DNA from: Ohtaekwangia koreensis
Lineage (GTDB): Bacteria; Bacteroidota; Bacteroidia; Cytophagales; Cyclobacteriaceae
Reading direction: 5' to 3'
DNA length: 64,000 nt
NCBI RefSeq assembly: GCF_900167975.1
Contig: NZ_FUZU01000005.1
Span: 315,001-379,000 of the forward strand
Part shown: positions 44,533 through 53,981 of the stretch, piece by piece
How the letters are laid out: each line of letters opens with the position of its first letter
How positions within the stretch are numbered: the stretch's first letter is position 1
Made by a program: the position numbers and the translations under genes
Notes under the pieces: generated by a model
What the model was told of the DNA's origin: nothing
What the model saw: only the letters and a program-made list of their open reading frames with translations
Database searches by the model: none

Positions 44533-45738
44533 ATGAAAGAGAATTCAGATAAAGCAGTTTTAGTAGCCTTAAGCAGTACGCGTGCTCAGGAGGAAACCGA
44601 TGAGCATCTCGATGAATTGGCCTTTTTGGCTGAAACCATGGGAATCAAGACGGTTAACAGATTCGTTCAGAATTTGCCGCATCCAGACCCTCGTACTTTT
44701 CTTGGGAAAGGCAAAATAGGGGAGTTAAAAGCCTATGTACATTCCGGTAAAATAGGGAATGTAATATTTGATGAAGATTTAACTCCATCGCAGTTAAAAA
44801 ATCTCGAGCGTGAACTCAACACAAAAGAGTTACAAGAAGAAGATTTCAAAATTCGTATTTACGATCGCAGTTTGCTGATCCTTGATATATTTCTTTGGAG
44901 AGCTCAAACAGCTCAGGCACGTACGCAGGTAGAGCTCGCACGCAATCAATATTTGTTACCACGGTTAACACGTCTGTGGACTCACTTGGAACGTCAGCGA
45001 GGCGGAACAGGCACCCGTGGTGGTGCTGGTGAAAAAGAAATAGAAACTGACCGCAGGAATATTCGCTTTCAAATAACGCTGCTAAAAGAAAAATTAGAGA
45101 AGATAGAAAAGCAACGTGCGACACAACGTAAGGCGCGTACAAATGTAGTACGTGTAGCGTTAGTGGGCTACACCAACGTAGGCAAGTCTACATTGATGAA
45201 CTTACTTTCGGGCTCCGGAGTGCTTGCAGAAAATAAACTCTTTGCCACCGTAGACTCAACCGTACGCAAAGTTGTTTTCGGAACTATACCATTCTTGCTT
45301 TCTGATACTGTAGGGTTTATTAGGAAACTCCCTCATCATTTAATTGAGTCTTTTAAATCGACACTGGATGAGGTGCGTGAGGCAGATTTGCTTTTACACG
45401 TTGTAGATCTCGCGCATCCATTTCATGACAATCAGATTGAAGTAGTGATGAAGACATTGGAGGAAATCGGTGCAGCATCCATACCGACAGTTTTAGTATT
45501 GAATAAGATAGATTTATTCCGTGAGCAGCATCCCGATGTTAACCTCGAAGAAATGCGTGGCTTTTACAGGCAGAAAGGTTTTGTGGATGTAATTTTTGTT
45601 TCCGCGACAGCGAATGAAAACATCAATGCACTGAAGCAGCTTCTCTTTGAGAGAATAAAAGAGAGACACCTACAGATATATCCTAATTTTATGAAGGACG
45701 GATATGAATTTTCGCCTTGGCCTACGGAGACAACTTAG
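44533..45738 (+). CDS. hflX: Ribosome-associated GTPase HflX
   Basis: GTPase that splits stalled ribosomes. Seen: 401 residues from ATG 44533 (MKENSDKAVLVALSSTR). The N-terminal HflX domain contains TFLGKGKIGEL and RTQVELARNQYLLPRL, followed by coiled coil, then G1 GYTNVGKST, G3 DTVGFIRKLPH and G4 NKID. A TTG eight codons upstream is in frame but not needed. It is followed 45 bp later by tRNA-Arg, apparently on the same strand. Confidence 0.95.
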   Translation: MKENSDKAVLVALSSTRAQEETDEHLDELAFLAETMGIKTVNRFVQNLPHPDPRTFLGKGKIGELKAYVHSGKIGNVIFDEDLTPSQLKNLERELNTKELQEEDFKIRIYDRSLLILDIFLWRAQTAQARTQVELARNQYLLPRLTRLWTHLERQRGGTGTRGGAGEKEIETDRRNIRFQITLLKEKLEKIEKQRATQRKARTNVVRVALVGYTNVGKSTLMNLLSGSGVLAENKLFATVDSTVRKVVFGTIPFLLSDTVGFIRKLPHHLIESFKSTLDEVREADLLLHVVDLAHPFHDNQIEVVMKTLEEIGAASIPTVLVLNKIDLFREQHPDVNLEEMRGFYRQKGFVDVIFVSATANENINALKQLLFERIKERHLQIYPNFMKDGYEFSPWPTETT

Positions 45739-45783
45739 AAGAGCGAATATTTTTTATATTTGCGCCCCGTTAGGTTATCTAAT

Positions 45784-45855
45784 GGCCCCGTAGTTCAATG
45801 GATAGAATAGGAGTTTCCTAAACTTTTGATGCAGGTTCGATTCCTGTCGGGGCTA
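45784..45855 (+). tRNA. tRNA-Arg (anticodon CCT)
   Basis: A 72-nt cloverleaf: acceptor GGCCCCG with CGGGGCT, D-arm GTTC/GAAT, anticodon stem GGAGT/ACTTT with loop TTCCTAA (anticodon CCT, reads AGG), T-arm GCAGG/CCTGT with loop TTCGATT. Discriminator A; no encoded CCA. Confidence 0.95.
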
Positions 45856-45861
45856 CTGCGG

Positions 45862-45892
45862 AAGATCAATGAACTTCATTGGTCTTTTTTTG
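45862..45892 (+). terminator. Terminator after tRNA-Arg
   Basis: AAGATCAATG pairs with CATTGGTCTT (one T-G pair) around AACTT, followed by a run of T. Confidence 0.88.
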
Positions 45893-46278
45893 TGCTTAAT
45901 TGAGCTCGTCTCAGGGTTGATCATTATCATTTATAGATATATAGTATATTTGATATGCAACCCTTACTTCCTTTCATGTAATTGTCCTTAGTATATATTA
46001 ACGGAGATCATTCTATCTGTATGACTCTGTATCTTTCGCTAAGATTTTAACTGGGCATTGTTGGCGTTTTTGAGAATTATGCGCCTGATTGTTGGCTGTT
46101 CATTCTAACAGTAACCTCACAAGGTTTTATCGAGCATTTGCTCTATTAGTACCTCCGCGGTCAGGTATCATCACTACGCTGATTTTCTGTTTTACTTCGA
46201 TCTATAGTATTCTCAGATCAATGAATTTTTACAATTCTCTGCTTAAGCCAGGAAATACATTTGCTTAAAATTAACGCG
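45893..46278. other. Intergenic, no gene seen
   Basis: About 390 bp of AT-rich DNA with stops in all frames and no clear hairpin. It must contain the promoter of the SnoaL-ABM gene, but no convincing -33/-7 pair was found. Confidence 0.5.
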
Positions 46279-47178
46279 ATGAAATTAATGAACGAAACAA
46301 AAACAGAGTACATCAGGAGAGGTCTGCTGTTGGCGATGCTCCTGATTTCAGGAATACTAGTGTATGGCCAGTCAGGCAATGAAAGTAAAAAAATCAGTAA
46401 AAAGGAGGAGGTTAAAATGTCTACAACGGAAAAAAACAAAGAGGTTATACAGAAACTGTATGAGCAATCAATGAACAAACGAAACATGGAGTTGCTTTCT
46501 GAATTTGTAGCAGACGACTATATAGGTATAAATGGAACGAGAGGAGCTGCCGGATTTAAAGAACCTTTAGTTGCATTGATTAATTCTTTTCCGGATGCAA
46601 AGTGGAATATAGAGGAACTGATTGCCGATGGAGATAAGGTTATGGTAAGGCAAAAATTTAGCGGAACACATACCGAGCAATTTCAATATATAGAGGCAAC
46701 GGGTAAGGCGGTCTCAAGTGATGGGATGGTAATTTATGAATTAAAGAATGGAAAAATTATAAGGTCGTTGGTACAGACCGATCGACTAGGTTTTTTACAA
46801 CAGTTAGAAGTGTTGCCCGCGAACCTGGCTACTTTATCTAACAGACCAAATAATAAAGACCAGGTTAATTTTATAGACAAGTTCTTTGTTCCATCAGCTG
46901 CTAAAAATGAATTCCACGAACGGATGCGTATAAACAGAAACTTCATAAAAAAAATACCTGGGTTTGTACACGATGCAGCTTACGAATATACAGATAAGGA
47001 TGGGAATTTAATTTGCGTAACGGTAGCCTTATGGGAAAACGTGGAGGCGCTTCAAAAAGCAAAAGACGCTGTGCAGGCAGAGTATAGAGAACAAGGATTT
47101 GATATAGCCGAAATGATGAAAAGACTAAATATAGTTTCCGATAGAGGAGTATATAAGCAAATAACAGATATCAAATAG
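46279..47178 (+). CDS. Secreted fusion of SnoaL-like (ester cyclase) and ABM domains
   Basis: Seen: about 299 residues from ATG 46279 (MKLMNETKTEYIRRGLLLAM; ATG 46288 also possible). Signal peptide ending YGQ, then a linker. A SnoaL-like domain at about 50-170 has KNKEVIQKLYEQSMNKRN, VADDYIGINGTRG, GFKEPLVALINSFPDAKW and DGMVIYELKNGKI, the layout of ester cyclases. The C-terminal 100 residues (FIDKFFVPSAAKNEFHERM, FIKKIPGFVHDAAYEY, VALWENVEALQ) read as an ABM domain. The fusion is unusual and, if exported, acts in the periplasm. A strong terminator follows. Confidence 0.82.
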   Translation: MKLMNETKTEYIRRGLLLAMLLISGILVYGQSGNESKKISKKEEVKMSTTEKNKEVIQKLYEQSMNKRNMELLSEFVADDYIGINGTRGAAGFKEPLVALINSFPDAKWNIEELIADGDKVMVRQKFSGTHTEQFQYIEATGKAVSSDGMVIYELKNGKIIRSLVQTDRLGFLQQLEVLPANLATLSNRPNNKDQVNFIDKFFVPSAAKNEFHERMRINRNFIKKIPGFVHDAAYEYTDKDGNLICVTVALWENVEALQKAKDAVQAEYREQGFDIAEMMKRLNIVSDRGVYKQITDIK

Positions 47179-47197
47179 CAGTATTTTGTTGTGACTT

Positions 47198-47236
47198 TAA
47201 AATTCCGGACTCGTCACGATCCGGAATTTTATTTTA
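47198..47236 (+). terminator. Terminator after the SnoaL-ABM gene
   Basis: TAAAATTCCGGA (47198-47209) is exactly complementary to TCCGGAATTTTA (47220-47231), followed by TTTT. Confidence 0.85.
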
Positions 47237-47425
47237 CAACGTTTAGTCTATGGGGTGTAGCCTAAGATTATCAGCGTTATCGGAAAAATTATGACCTCCT
47301 AAGAAAACTACTGAGCTTAAATCAGGAAAGTCCTGAAGGATGATTCTTCTTTGTTTTTGACCTTTGCTCATAATTTTTAATAGAAGTGTTTGTCAAAATC
47401 AAGGAAGTAAGGTAGAAGGTGTAGT

Positions 47426-49240
47426 ATGAATAGAAGCGATCAAATTCCTTCATCCAGGACTTCGCATAGTGCCGAAAAAGCACTGTTCGCAAAGCCAAAG
47501 AAAATTCGCATTCTGATGCTTGAGGACAGTGCTGAGGATACAGAACTCCTTTTGTACGAACTAAGAAGAAGTGGATTTGATTTCACTTCAAGAACAGTGC
47601 AGACAAGGCAGGATTTTGAAAATGAACTTGTCCACTTCAATCCCGAATTAATTCTTTCAGACTATTCGCTTCCTTCCTTTAACGGCCTTTCTGCGTTTCA
47701 ACTCAAACAAGAAATTGCACCTGATACACCATTTATGATTGTATCCGGAACAATTGGAGATGAAAATGCTGTGGAGCTCATCAAGAGTGGAGTAACAGAT
47801 TACGTTTTAAAAGAAAAGATATACCAGATCGCTCCCAAAATCATTCGCGCATTAAAAGAAACAAGCGAACGAAGAGAGAAAAAATTGGCAGAAGAGAATC
47901 TGCGACAAAGCCGTGAACAGCTTCAGCGGATTATGGATCAATCGCTGGATTTAATTTGTGCAGTAAACAATGAAGGAACATTTTTAAATGTAGGTGCGGC
48001 TTCTTTAACTATTTTGGGATATAGACCGGATGAACTCATCGGACGAAAGGCGTGGGAATTTATACATCCTGAAGATTTTAAGAAAACACAGGAACTTTCA
48101 GAGAGCGTATTCCAGGGTATAGAGGTTCGATATTATGAGAACCGTTACTTGGCAAAAGATGGTCGCATCGTTTGGTTGTTCTGGACAGCCAAGTGGGATG
48201 CAAATGAAAACGTAGCGTACTGCGTAGCACGCGATGCAACAGAAAAAAAACAAGCAGAGATCTTAATTAAAAATAGCGAGAAGCGATTTAAAGCGCTTCT
48301 TGAAAATAGCACCGATGGATTAACGATTCTCAATCAGGAAGGTATTATTCTGGAAGTAAGCGAATCAGGACAAAAAATACTGGGATATAAAGCAGATACA
48401 TTAGCAGGTATATCTGCATTCGCTATCATTCATCCTGAAGATCAGGGCGAGGTAAAGAAAGCTTTTGAAAACGTTATTACCCATCCTGATAATATCATCA
48501 CATTGGAGTATCGTTCGCTGTTGCCAGGGGGTACCTATCGCTGGATCGAGTTGAATTTTCAAAACCTTCTACAGGAGCAGGCAGTAGGAGCGATCATTGC
48601 GCATTACAGGGATATCACCGAGCGAAAGTTGTCGCAAATAATCATTCACGAAAGTGAAGAAAAGTATAGGACATTGTTTGATATGAGTCCGTTCCCCATG
48701 TGGCTGTTTGATGTAGAGACGTTTCGCTTTTTGAATGTGAATTATGCAGCCATTAAGCATTACGGATATAGCCGTGAAGAATTTATGGCGATGTCCATTA
48801 AAGATATACGCCCCCCCGAAGATGTACAAAAGATAGAGGAGATTGTGACGCAAACAAAAAAAACGGGTGTTTTCAGTCAAGGGGTTTTTACGCATGTGAA
48901 GAAGAACGGAGAGCGTATATTCGTAGATATACAAAGCAATCTGATAGAGTTGGATGGTGTCAAAGCCCGGCTGGTTCTTGCTACTGACATCAGCAAGCGT
49001 ATACTATATATACAGGACATCGAGGAGAAGAATAAAAGGCTAAAGGAAATAGCGTGGATACAATCGCATGTAGTACGGGCTCCATTAGCACGCATAAAAG
49101 GGTTGATCGATTTGCTTAAACATTTACCTGACGAAGAAATAGAACTGCCCGAGTTATTGAATAATATCATTATATCGGCAGACGAACTTGACACGATCAT
49201 ACATGAAATTGTCAAGAAGACTGAACGATTGGAAAATTAA
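47426..49240 (+). CDS. Receiver-PAS-PAS-PAS protein with a histidine dimerisation domain but no ATPase domain
   Basis: Seen: 604 residues. Receiver at about 26-145 with ILMLEDSAEDTE and phospho-acceptor Asp79 (LILSDYSLPSFNG). Three PAS domains follow at about 165-275, 283-405 and 410-525, with NNEGTFLNVGAAS, NQEGIILEVSESG and DITERK/DISKR ends. A DHp-like helix pair at the end contains IQSHVVRAPLARI with His548. The protein stops about 55 residues later, with no N, G1 or G2 box, so it cannot be a complete kinase. The single-domain receiver gene begins 8 bp downstream, suggesting a phosphorelay. ATG 47426. Confidence 0.9.
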   Translation: MNRSDQIPSSRTSHSAEKALFAKPKKIRILMLEDSAEDTELLLYELRRSGFDFTSRTVQTRQDFENELVHFNPELILSDYSLPSFNGLSAFQLKQEIAPDTPFMIVSGTIGDENAVELIKSGVTDYVLKEKIYQIAPKIIRALKETSERREKKLAEENLRQSREQLQRIMDQSLDLICAVNNEGTFLNVGAASLTILGYRPDELIGRKAWEFIHPEDFKKTQELSESVFQGIEVRYYENRYLAKDGRIVWLFWTAKWDANENVAYCVARDATEKKQAEILIKNSEKRFKALLENSTDGLTILNQEGIILEVSESGQKILGYKADTLAGISAFAIIHPEDQGEVKKAFENVITHPDNIITLEYRSLLPGGTYRWIELNFQNLLQEQAVGAIIAHYRDITERKLSQIIIHESEEKYRTLFDMSPFPMWLFDVETFRFLNVNYAAIKHYGYSREEFMAMSIKDIRPPEDVQKIEEIVTQTKKTGVFSQGVFTHVKKNGERIFVDIQSNLIELDGVKARLVLATDISKRILYIQDIEEKNKRLKEIAWIQSHVVRAPLARIKGLIDLLKHLPDEEIELPELLNNIIISADELDTIIHEIVKKTERLEN

Positions 49241-49248
49241 CTTATACG

Positions 49249-49626
49249 ATGAGTTTAAGAGTATTGATTGTTGATGATGACGGTGTTATAGTCTTACTTC
49301 ATAAGAGAATTATAATGAACAGTGGTCTCTGTTCTGATCCAATGGTTTTTTCAAATGGAAAAACTGCTTTAGAATATCTTCATGCACACGTTCAGGAAGC
49401 TAGCCGGTATCTCATCCTTCTCGATATAAATATGCCCGTTATGAATGGATGGGAATTTTTGGATTCAATTAAATCAACCTCGTTAGCGATGCAAGTAAAA
49501 GTTATCGTGATCTCATCTTCTATTAATTCAAGCGACCGTGAAAAGGCAGGCCAATATACAGAGGTTATTAACTATATAGAGAAACCTCTGAAACAAGATC
49601 AACTCACCGGATTCAGTATATCATAA
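49249..49626 (+). CDS. Single-domain response regulator
   Basis: Seen: 125 residues with LIVDDDGVI (acidic pocket), phospho-acceptor Asp59 (LILLDINMPVMNG), a VIVISSSI beta-4 with Ser at the switch position, and a YIEKPL Lys. No output domain, so it relays phosphate or acts by binding. It is coupled to the receiver-PAS protein 8 bp upstream. Confidence 0.93.
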   Translation: MSLRVLIVDDDGVIVLLHKRIIMNSGLCSDPMVFSNGKTALEYLHAHVQEASRYLILLDINMPVMNGWEFLDSIKSTSLAMQVKVIVISSSINSSDREKAGQYTEVINYIEKPLKQDQLTGFSIS

Positions 49627-50156
49627 TATAGATTAATTTATACCTCTGCACTCTCAACATAGAGCGACATTAAAATGCGCTATATCCTAGCCTTATTACA
49701 GGCATTGATACAAAGCTGCTGAAGCGATGGTTTATACTTTATTCTGGAATAATACTACACTGGTTAGTAGTACCTATTTCAATCATATAATATTTGTGAA
49801 GTAATACCACTTATTGTGGTGTATTAATTTAATAGACAAGAGTTGTAAAAGTGACACTATTAATCTGTTACCTTTGAATGAAGGTATGTGCTGGCAGCAT
49901 GTTATAATCCTTCAGGTTAGCGTTGCTCACGGTGATGAAAGAATTAACTCGATGAATGGTGAAGGAATTTAATCTGTTATTTTATTAGTGCATTGGAATG
50001 TAAGTGTATCAATGTTCTTGCCAGACCGATTTTTCACAGTTCTCCTCTCAGAAATTGATCATCTTCATTTAATAATTATCAAAATATTAGGAATATATAA
50101 TTCCGGGAAAAGATTCTACATCTGATTTAAATTACAGTATTGTGATCAAGGAAGAT
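49627..50156. other. Intergenic, no gene seen
   Basis: About 530 bp of AT-rich DNA between two signalling genes. No open frame with protein character, tRNA or strong hairpin was seen; only a short imperfect inverted repeat (AATACCAC near 49802). Confidence 0.5.
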
Positions 50157-53100
50157 ATGCATATACGGCTATCGATATTATTTACTTTTTTTATTGCATT
50201 TACCTGTTCTAAAGGACTGGCGCAGCAACTTTTTGTGCAGCAGTATCCTGTTGATTCATACAAGGGTTCTTCACAGAACTGGTCGATGTGGCAAGACCCA
50301 CAGGGAATACTATATATAGCCAATACCGATGGACTTCTTATGTATGATGGAGAGGAGTGGAAGCTGGTCACACTGCCTAATAACGCCTTTGTATTGTCAG
50401 TGGCAGGTGATGCCCAGGGGAAAATATATATCGGATTGCTCGGGGATTTCGGTTATATGCAACGAGATGCAAACGGGCAGTTTCAATACCACTCATTACT
50501 TTCTTTACTATCAGAAAAAGAGCAGGCAGATCTTGGTGAAGTGCGCGATGTAAAGGTGAAAGGCGCTACCGTTTTCTTTAACGATTATAAACACAGCTAT
50601 GTATATGAGAAGTCAAAGATAAAGGTGTTCAATGAGGCGAACTCTGGATTTATAGTGCTTCCCGAGTTTCTCTGTGTTATGAACGCGAAAGGTATATTTA
50701 GTTATAAGAATGGAGAATTTCAAAAGATTGAATTCAATTTTCCGTCTCATGACATTAGATGGATGAGCAGTTACGATGATGATGAATATGTGCTTGTGGA
50801 TTCCAAACTTAAGTTTTGGAGAATCAATAAAAAGTTTTCCACTACAAGCAAAGCGCGCCCTTTTTCAGAAACCATTGACAGATATCTCGAACATGCGAAA
50901 TTAATTAAGGTTACGATGCTATCAGAGCGAAGGATTGCAATTCTTACGGATACGGAAATTGTGATCGTAGGTAGCCATGGGGAAATTCTTTTTAAAGTGA
51001 CCAATGAAATGTTGCATGGTAATTTATGGATCCGGCTGCTATTTGAAGATGCACAACATAATTTGTGGTTTTCTACAGATGAATCGATAGGTATGATCGC
51101 GATGAGCGCTCCACTTTCTTACTTCGATAAAATGAATGGCGTGAGCGGTATAGTGGTTGCATTAGGTGAGTGTGGTAGGCATCAATATGTTGGCACAGAT
51201 CGTGGACTATTCTACAGGGATGATAAGGATACATTTCTACGCGTACCGTTGATTTATGATGGTGTTGGCAATCTATATAATTACAATGAGAAATTATATG
51301 CTGTTGCCGAATCCGGTATATATGAAGTAACGGGAAAGGAATCAAAACGAATATTAGAACAACCTGCAGCACAGACGCTTTGCATCGTGAACGAACGGAA
51401 AGATCATTTTATCATGGGTACATATTCATCGGGCATATGGCTTTTGAAAAAAAATCTTACGGGATGGAGTGAACACAAGATAGTAGGATTTGAAGAAGAA
51501 GTGCGCTTTATGGAGCGGGACGGAGACAGAAATCTTTGGATTGCGCATTATGGAAAAGGTATATGGAAGCTTACTCTTAATGAAGCAATGGATTCTGTTG
51601 TAGGCAAGAAATTTTATTCTATAGATCATGGGCTTCCATCCAATTTAAATAATCGCATCTATAAACTCAGCGATCAAAGTATAGTCGCAACAACTGAAAA
51701 TGGAATATATAGTTACCAGCCAGTACACGATGCGTTCGAACCCGATCAACGATTTGCCAAAGTCATGGATGGCAAGTTGGTCCACGAGTTAACTACGAAT
51801 ATAAATGGTGATTTATATTTTCGCGGCAGGGATCATAAGCACAATGAGGAAGACATTGTAGGAAAGCTTTCTAAAAAACAAGACGGTACTTATTCGTTGT
51901 TAACTGCACCTTTCCGCAAAGTTACCTGGTCGGATACCGAACCAACAATGCTTGCTACTGAATATGGTGTCTGGATCTCGGATCACAACAAAATCTTTGT
52001 ATACGACTCGTCCGCAAAAACGGAATATGGTAAATCACTTCAGCCGTATCTGAAAAAAGTGTTAGCACAAGATTCTCTTATTTATAGTTACGGTCAAAAA
52101 ACCACAGACATTAATCTGGCCTATCGAAATAACAGTATACATTTTTATTTCAACCTGCCTTACTTTGAGAACGAAGAACGGGTTAAGTTTAGATATAAGC
52201 TGGATGGTTTTAATACAGAGTGGTCTGACTGGACCAATTTGCATGAAGCCCGCTTTACCAATTTGCCGGAAGGCGACTATGTTTTTATACTACAGGCAAA
52301 AACTGTGTATGCCACAGAAAGCCGGTTTGTCACCTTTTCCTTTCATATTGATCCACCCATTTATAGAACGATATGGGCATATATGCTTTATGTTATAGCA
52401 TTTGGCTTTACCGTATACCTGTTAACACTCCTCAATACGAGGCGGGTAAATCATCAAAAAAAATTGCTTGAAAAAGAAGTGAACGAGAAGACGAGAGAAC
52501 TGCTTGCAATGAATGAAGAGATCAGGGCCCAAAATGAAGAGATACTGGATATAAATGAAGATATACACCGGAAAAATATAGAGATAGAGTGCCAGGCACA
52601 GATACTGTTGCAGTCGAACGTTACAAAAGACAAGCTCTTTTCTATTATCTCACATGATCTTCGTGGTCCCGTGAATCAGCTTCGCGAGATCTTTACGATG
52701 ATCGATTCTGGATATATATCAACAGATGAATTTCAAAGGGTATTGATGCCTGATCTAAAAGAGCGCATTGGCTATGTGGCGTCACTCACGGACAACCTAT
52801 TGCAGTGGGCGAGAGACCAGATGGAGGGAATTCAGGTGAAACCATCGGCCTTTGAGCTCGGTGAAATTGTGGAAGAGAATATCAACCTGTTTAGTCTGCA
52901 GGCAAAGAAGAAAGATATACGACTTGCTGTAATTGGCAATGTGAAATATACCGTGTATGCTGATATAGAAATGCTCAGACTGGTGTTGCGGAATCTTTTG
53001 AGCAATGCAATTAAATTTACGCTTGCCAACGGAGAGGTCACCGTCAGCGCAGAGACAGATCCGGCATTTGTATATGTATCTGTCACTGATAAAGGAACAG

Positions 53101-53300
53101 GCCTTACAGAAGAAGATATCTCGAAAATATTTGATAAAGTATATTTCACGAAATACGGTACAGCAGGAGAGAAGGGTTCAGGCCTTGGGCTTATGCTCTG
53201 CCGTGAGTTCATAGAGAAAAATGGTGGCAAGCTAACGATAGAGAGTACAGTAGGCAGCGGAAGTATATTCTCATTCAGTATACCGCTTCGAAATCCTTGA
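50157..53300 (+). CDS. Propeller/Y_Y_Y sensor histidine kinase
   Basis: Seen: about 1047 residues from ATG 50157, preceded by an AAGGAAG purine stretch; a GTG five codons upstream is possible. Signal peptide MHIRLSILFTFFIAFTCS..GLAQQ. Periplasmic beta-propeller (about 35-640) with repeated WMWQDPQGILYIANTDG-like blades, Y_Y_Y domain near 670-715 (RYKLDGFNTEWSDW), membrane span near 736-758, and coiled coil. DHp has FSIISHDLRGP (His near 831); ATPase domain has N-box NLLSNAIKF, DKGTGL and GSGLGLML. No AraC or receiver domain, unlike the classic hybrid form. Periplasmic ligand sensing inferred. A long terminator follows. Confidence 0.94.
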   Translation: MHIRLSILFTFFIAFTCSKGLAQQLFVQQYPVDSYKGSSQNWSMWQDPQGILYIANTDGLLMYDGEEWKLVTLPNNAFVLSVAGDAQGKIYIGLLGDFGYMQRDANGQFQYHSLLSLLSEKEQADLGEVRDVKVKGATVFFNDYKHSYVYEKSKIKVFNEANSGFIVLPEFLCVMNAKGIFSYKNGEFQKIEFNFPSHDIRWMSSYDDDEYVLVDSKLKFWRINKKFSTTSKARPFSETIDRYLEHAKLIKVTMLSERRIAILTDTEIVIVGSHGEILFKVTNEMLHGNLWIRLLFEDAQHNLWFSTDESIGMIAMSAPLSYFDKMNGVSGIVVALGECGRHQYVGTDRGLFYRDDKDTFLRVPLIYDGVGNLYNYNEKLYAVAESGIYEVTGKESKRILEQPAAQTLCIVNERKDHFIMGTYSSGIWLLKKNLTGWSEHKIVGFEEEVRFMERDGDRNLWIAHYGKGIWKLTLNEAMDSVVGKKFYSIDHGLPSNLNNRIYKLSDQSIVATTENGIYSYQPVHDAFEPDQRFAKVMDGKLVHELTTNINGDLYFRGRDHKHNEEDIVGKLSKKQDGTYSLLTAPFRKVTWSDTEPTMLATEYGVWISDHNKIFVYDSSAKTEYGKSLQPYLKKVLAQDSLIYSYGQKTTDINLAYRNNSIHFYFNLPYFENEERVKFRYKLDGFNTEWSDWTNLHEARFTNLPEGDYVFILQAKTVYATESRFVTFSFHIDPPIYRTIWAYMLYVIAFGFTVYLLTLLNTRRVNHQKKLLEKEVNEKTRELLAMNEEIRAQNEEILDINEDIHRKNIEIECQAQILLQSNVTKDKLFSIISHDLRGPVNQLREIFTMIDSGYISTDEFQRVLMPDLKERIGYVASLTDNLLQWARDQMEGIQVKPSAFELGEIVEENINLFSLQAKKKDIRLAVIGNVKYTVYADIEMLRLVLRNLLSNAIKFTLANGEVTVSAETDPAFVYVSVTDKGTGLTEEDISKIFDKVYFTKYGTAGEKGSGLGLMLCREFIEKNGGKLTIESTVGSGSIFSFSIPLRNP

Positions 53301-53308
53301 GGCGACAC

Positions 53309-53347
53309 AAACAGAAATTGCTTCTCAGGTAGAAGCGATTTCTGTTT
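53309..53347. terminator. Bidirectional terminator
   Basis: AAACAGAAATTGCTTCT (53309-53325) pairs with AGAAGCGATTTCTGTTT (53331-53347), a 17-bp stem with one T-G pair and loop CAGGT, between convergent genes. Confidence 0.85.
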
Positions 53348-53382
53348 AAGCTTTATTTATGTGAGAGATTGTTGTACGCAAA

Positions 53383-53706
53383 CTATTTTATAAGGTCACC
53401 ATCCAATACATCAGTGGTTTCTGGGACTGCTGCTTTACTCCATTGTTTTTGAAGAAGTTTATAGAAACCCCAGCATAATAATATTCCCATTGGAAGTGCC
53501 ATCAATCCTACAACTATCTCTGGAATATCATCGATGGCTATAACCTGTAATTCAGAAAGTACTCCCAGAATGACACCACCGATAACTACACCGAGGTAGT
53601 ATGACACAACACCCAAAATGCCAAAGCCCCATTTACTTTTGTGATGCAATTCAGCAAGATCATAAAATGCTTTTCCGATGAAATAGATAAAAACTAAGCC
53701 GATCAT
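53383..53706 (-). CDS. Small membrane protein of unknown function
   Basis: Seen: 107 residues with three predicted membrane helices (about 2-15, 28-52 and 65-84), starting MIGLVFIYFIGKAFYDLAEL, and a soluble acidic C-terminal tail ETTDVLDGDLIK. No signal motif or conserved site known to me. Its terminator is shared with the propeller kinase. Short hydrophobic proteins of this size are frequent in this group. Confidence 0.75.
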   Translation of the reverse strand: MIGLVFIYFIGKAFYDLAELHHKSKWGFGILGVVSYYLGVVIGGVILGVLSELQVIAIDDIPEIVVGLMALPMGILLCWGFYKLLQKQWSKAAVPETTDVLDGDLIK

Positions 53707-53981
53707 AGGTAGGTTATTTAGGTTAGGTATATAATTTAATATATCAAAATAGGTATTTATTCTGTCAGAGAAAAGCCGTTTGTACCTTCAATTTAAGTCG
53801 TGCAGAAAGTGAAGCGTAAGGTTGATTCCAGAAATGAACGATTCCGGTAAATTTTTCTTTGCTATTCGTAAAATGACCCTAAATCAAACTGGCGTATCGG
53901 TTTGCACGGACGTAATGTTTTTAACGAAGATTTAAGTATATTTTTTATCCGGATTGGTATTTTCAAGCTGATATCCTCTAT

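Noticed and set aside
49800-49825. Imperfect inverted repeat in the spacer before the propeller kinase
   Set aside because: Short with a bulge and no T-run; too weak to call a terminator or operator.
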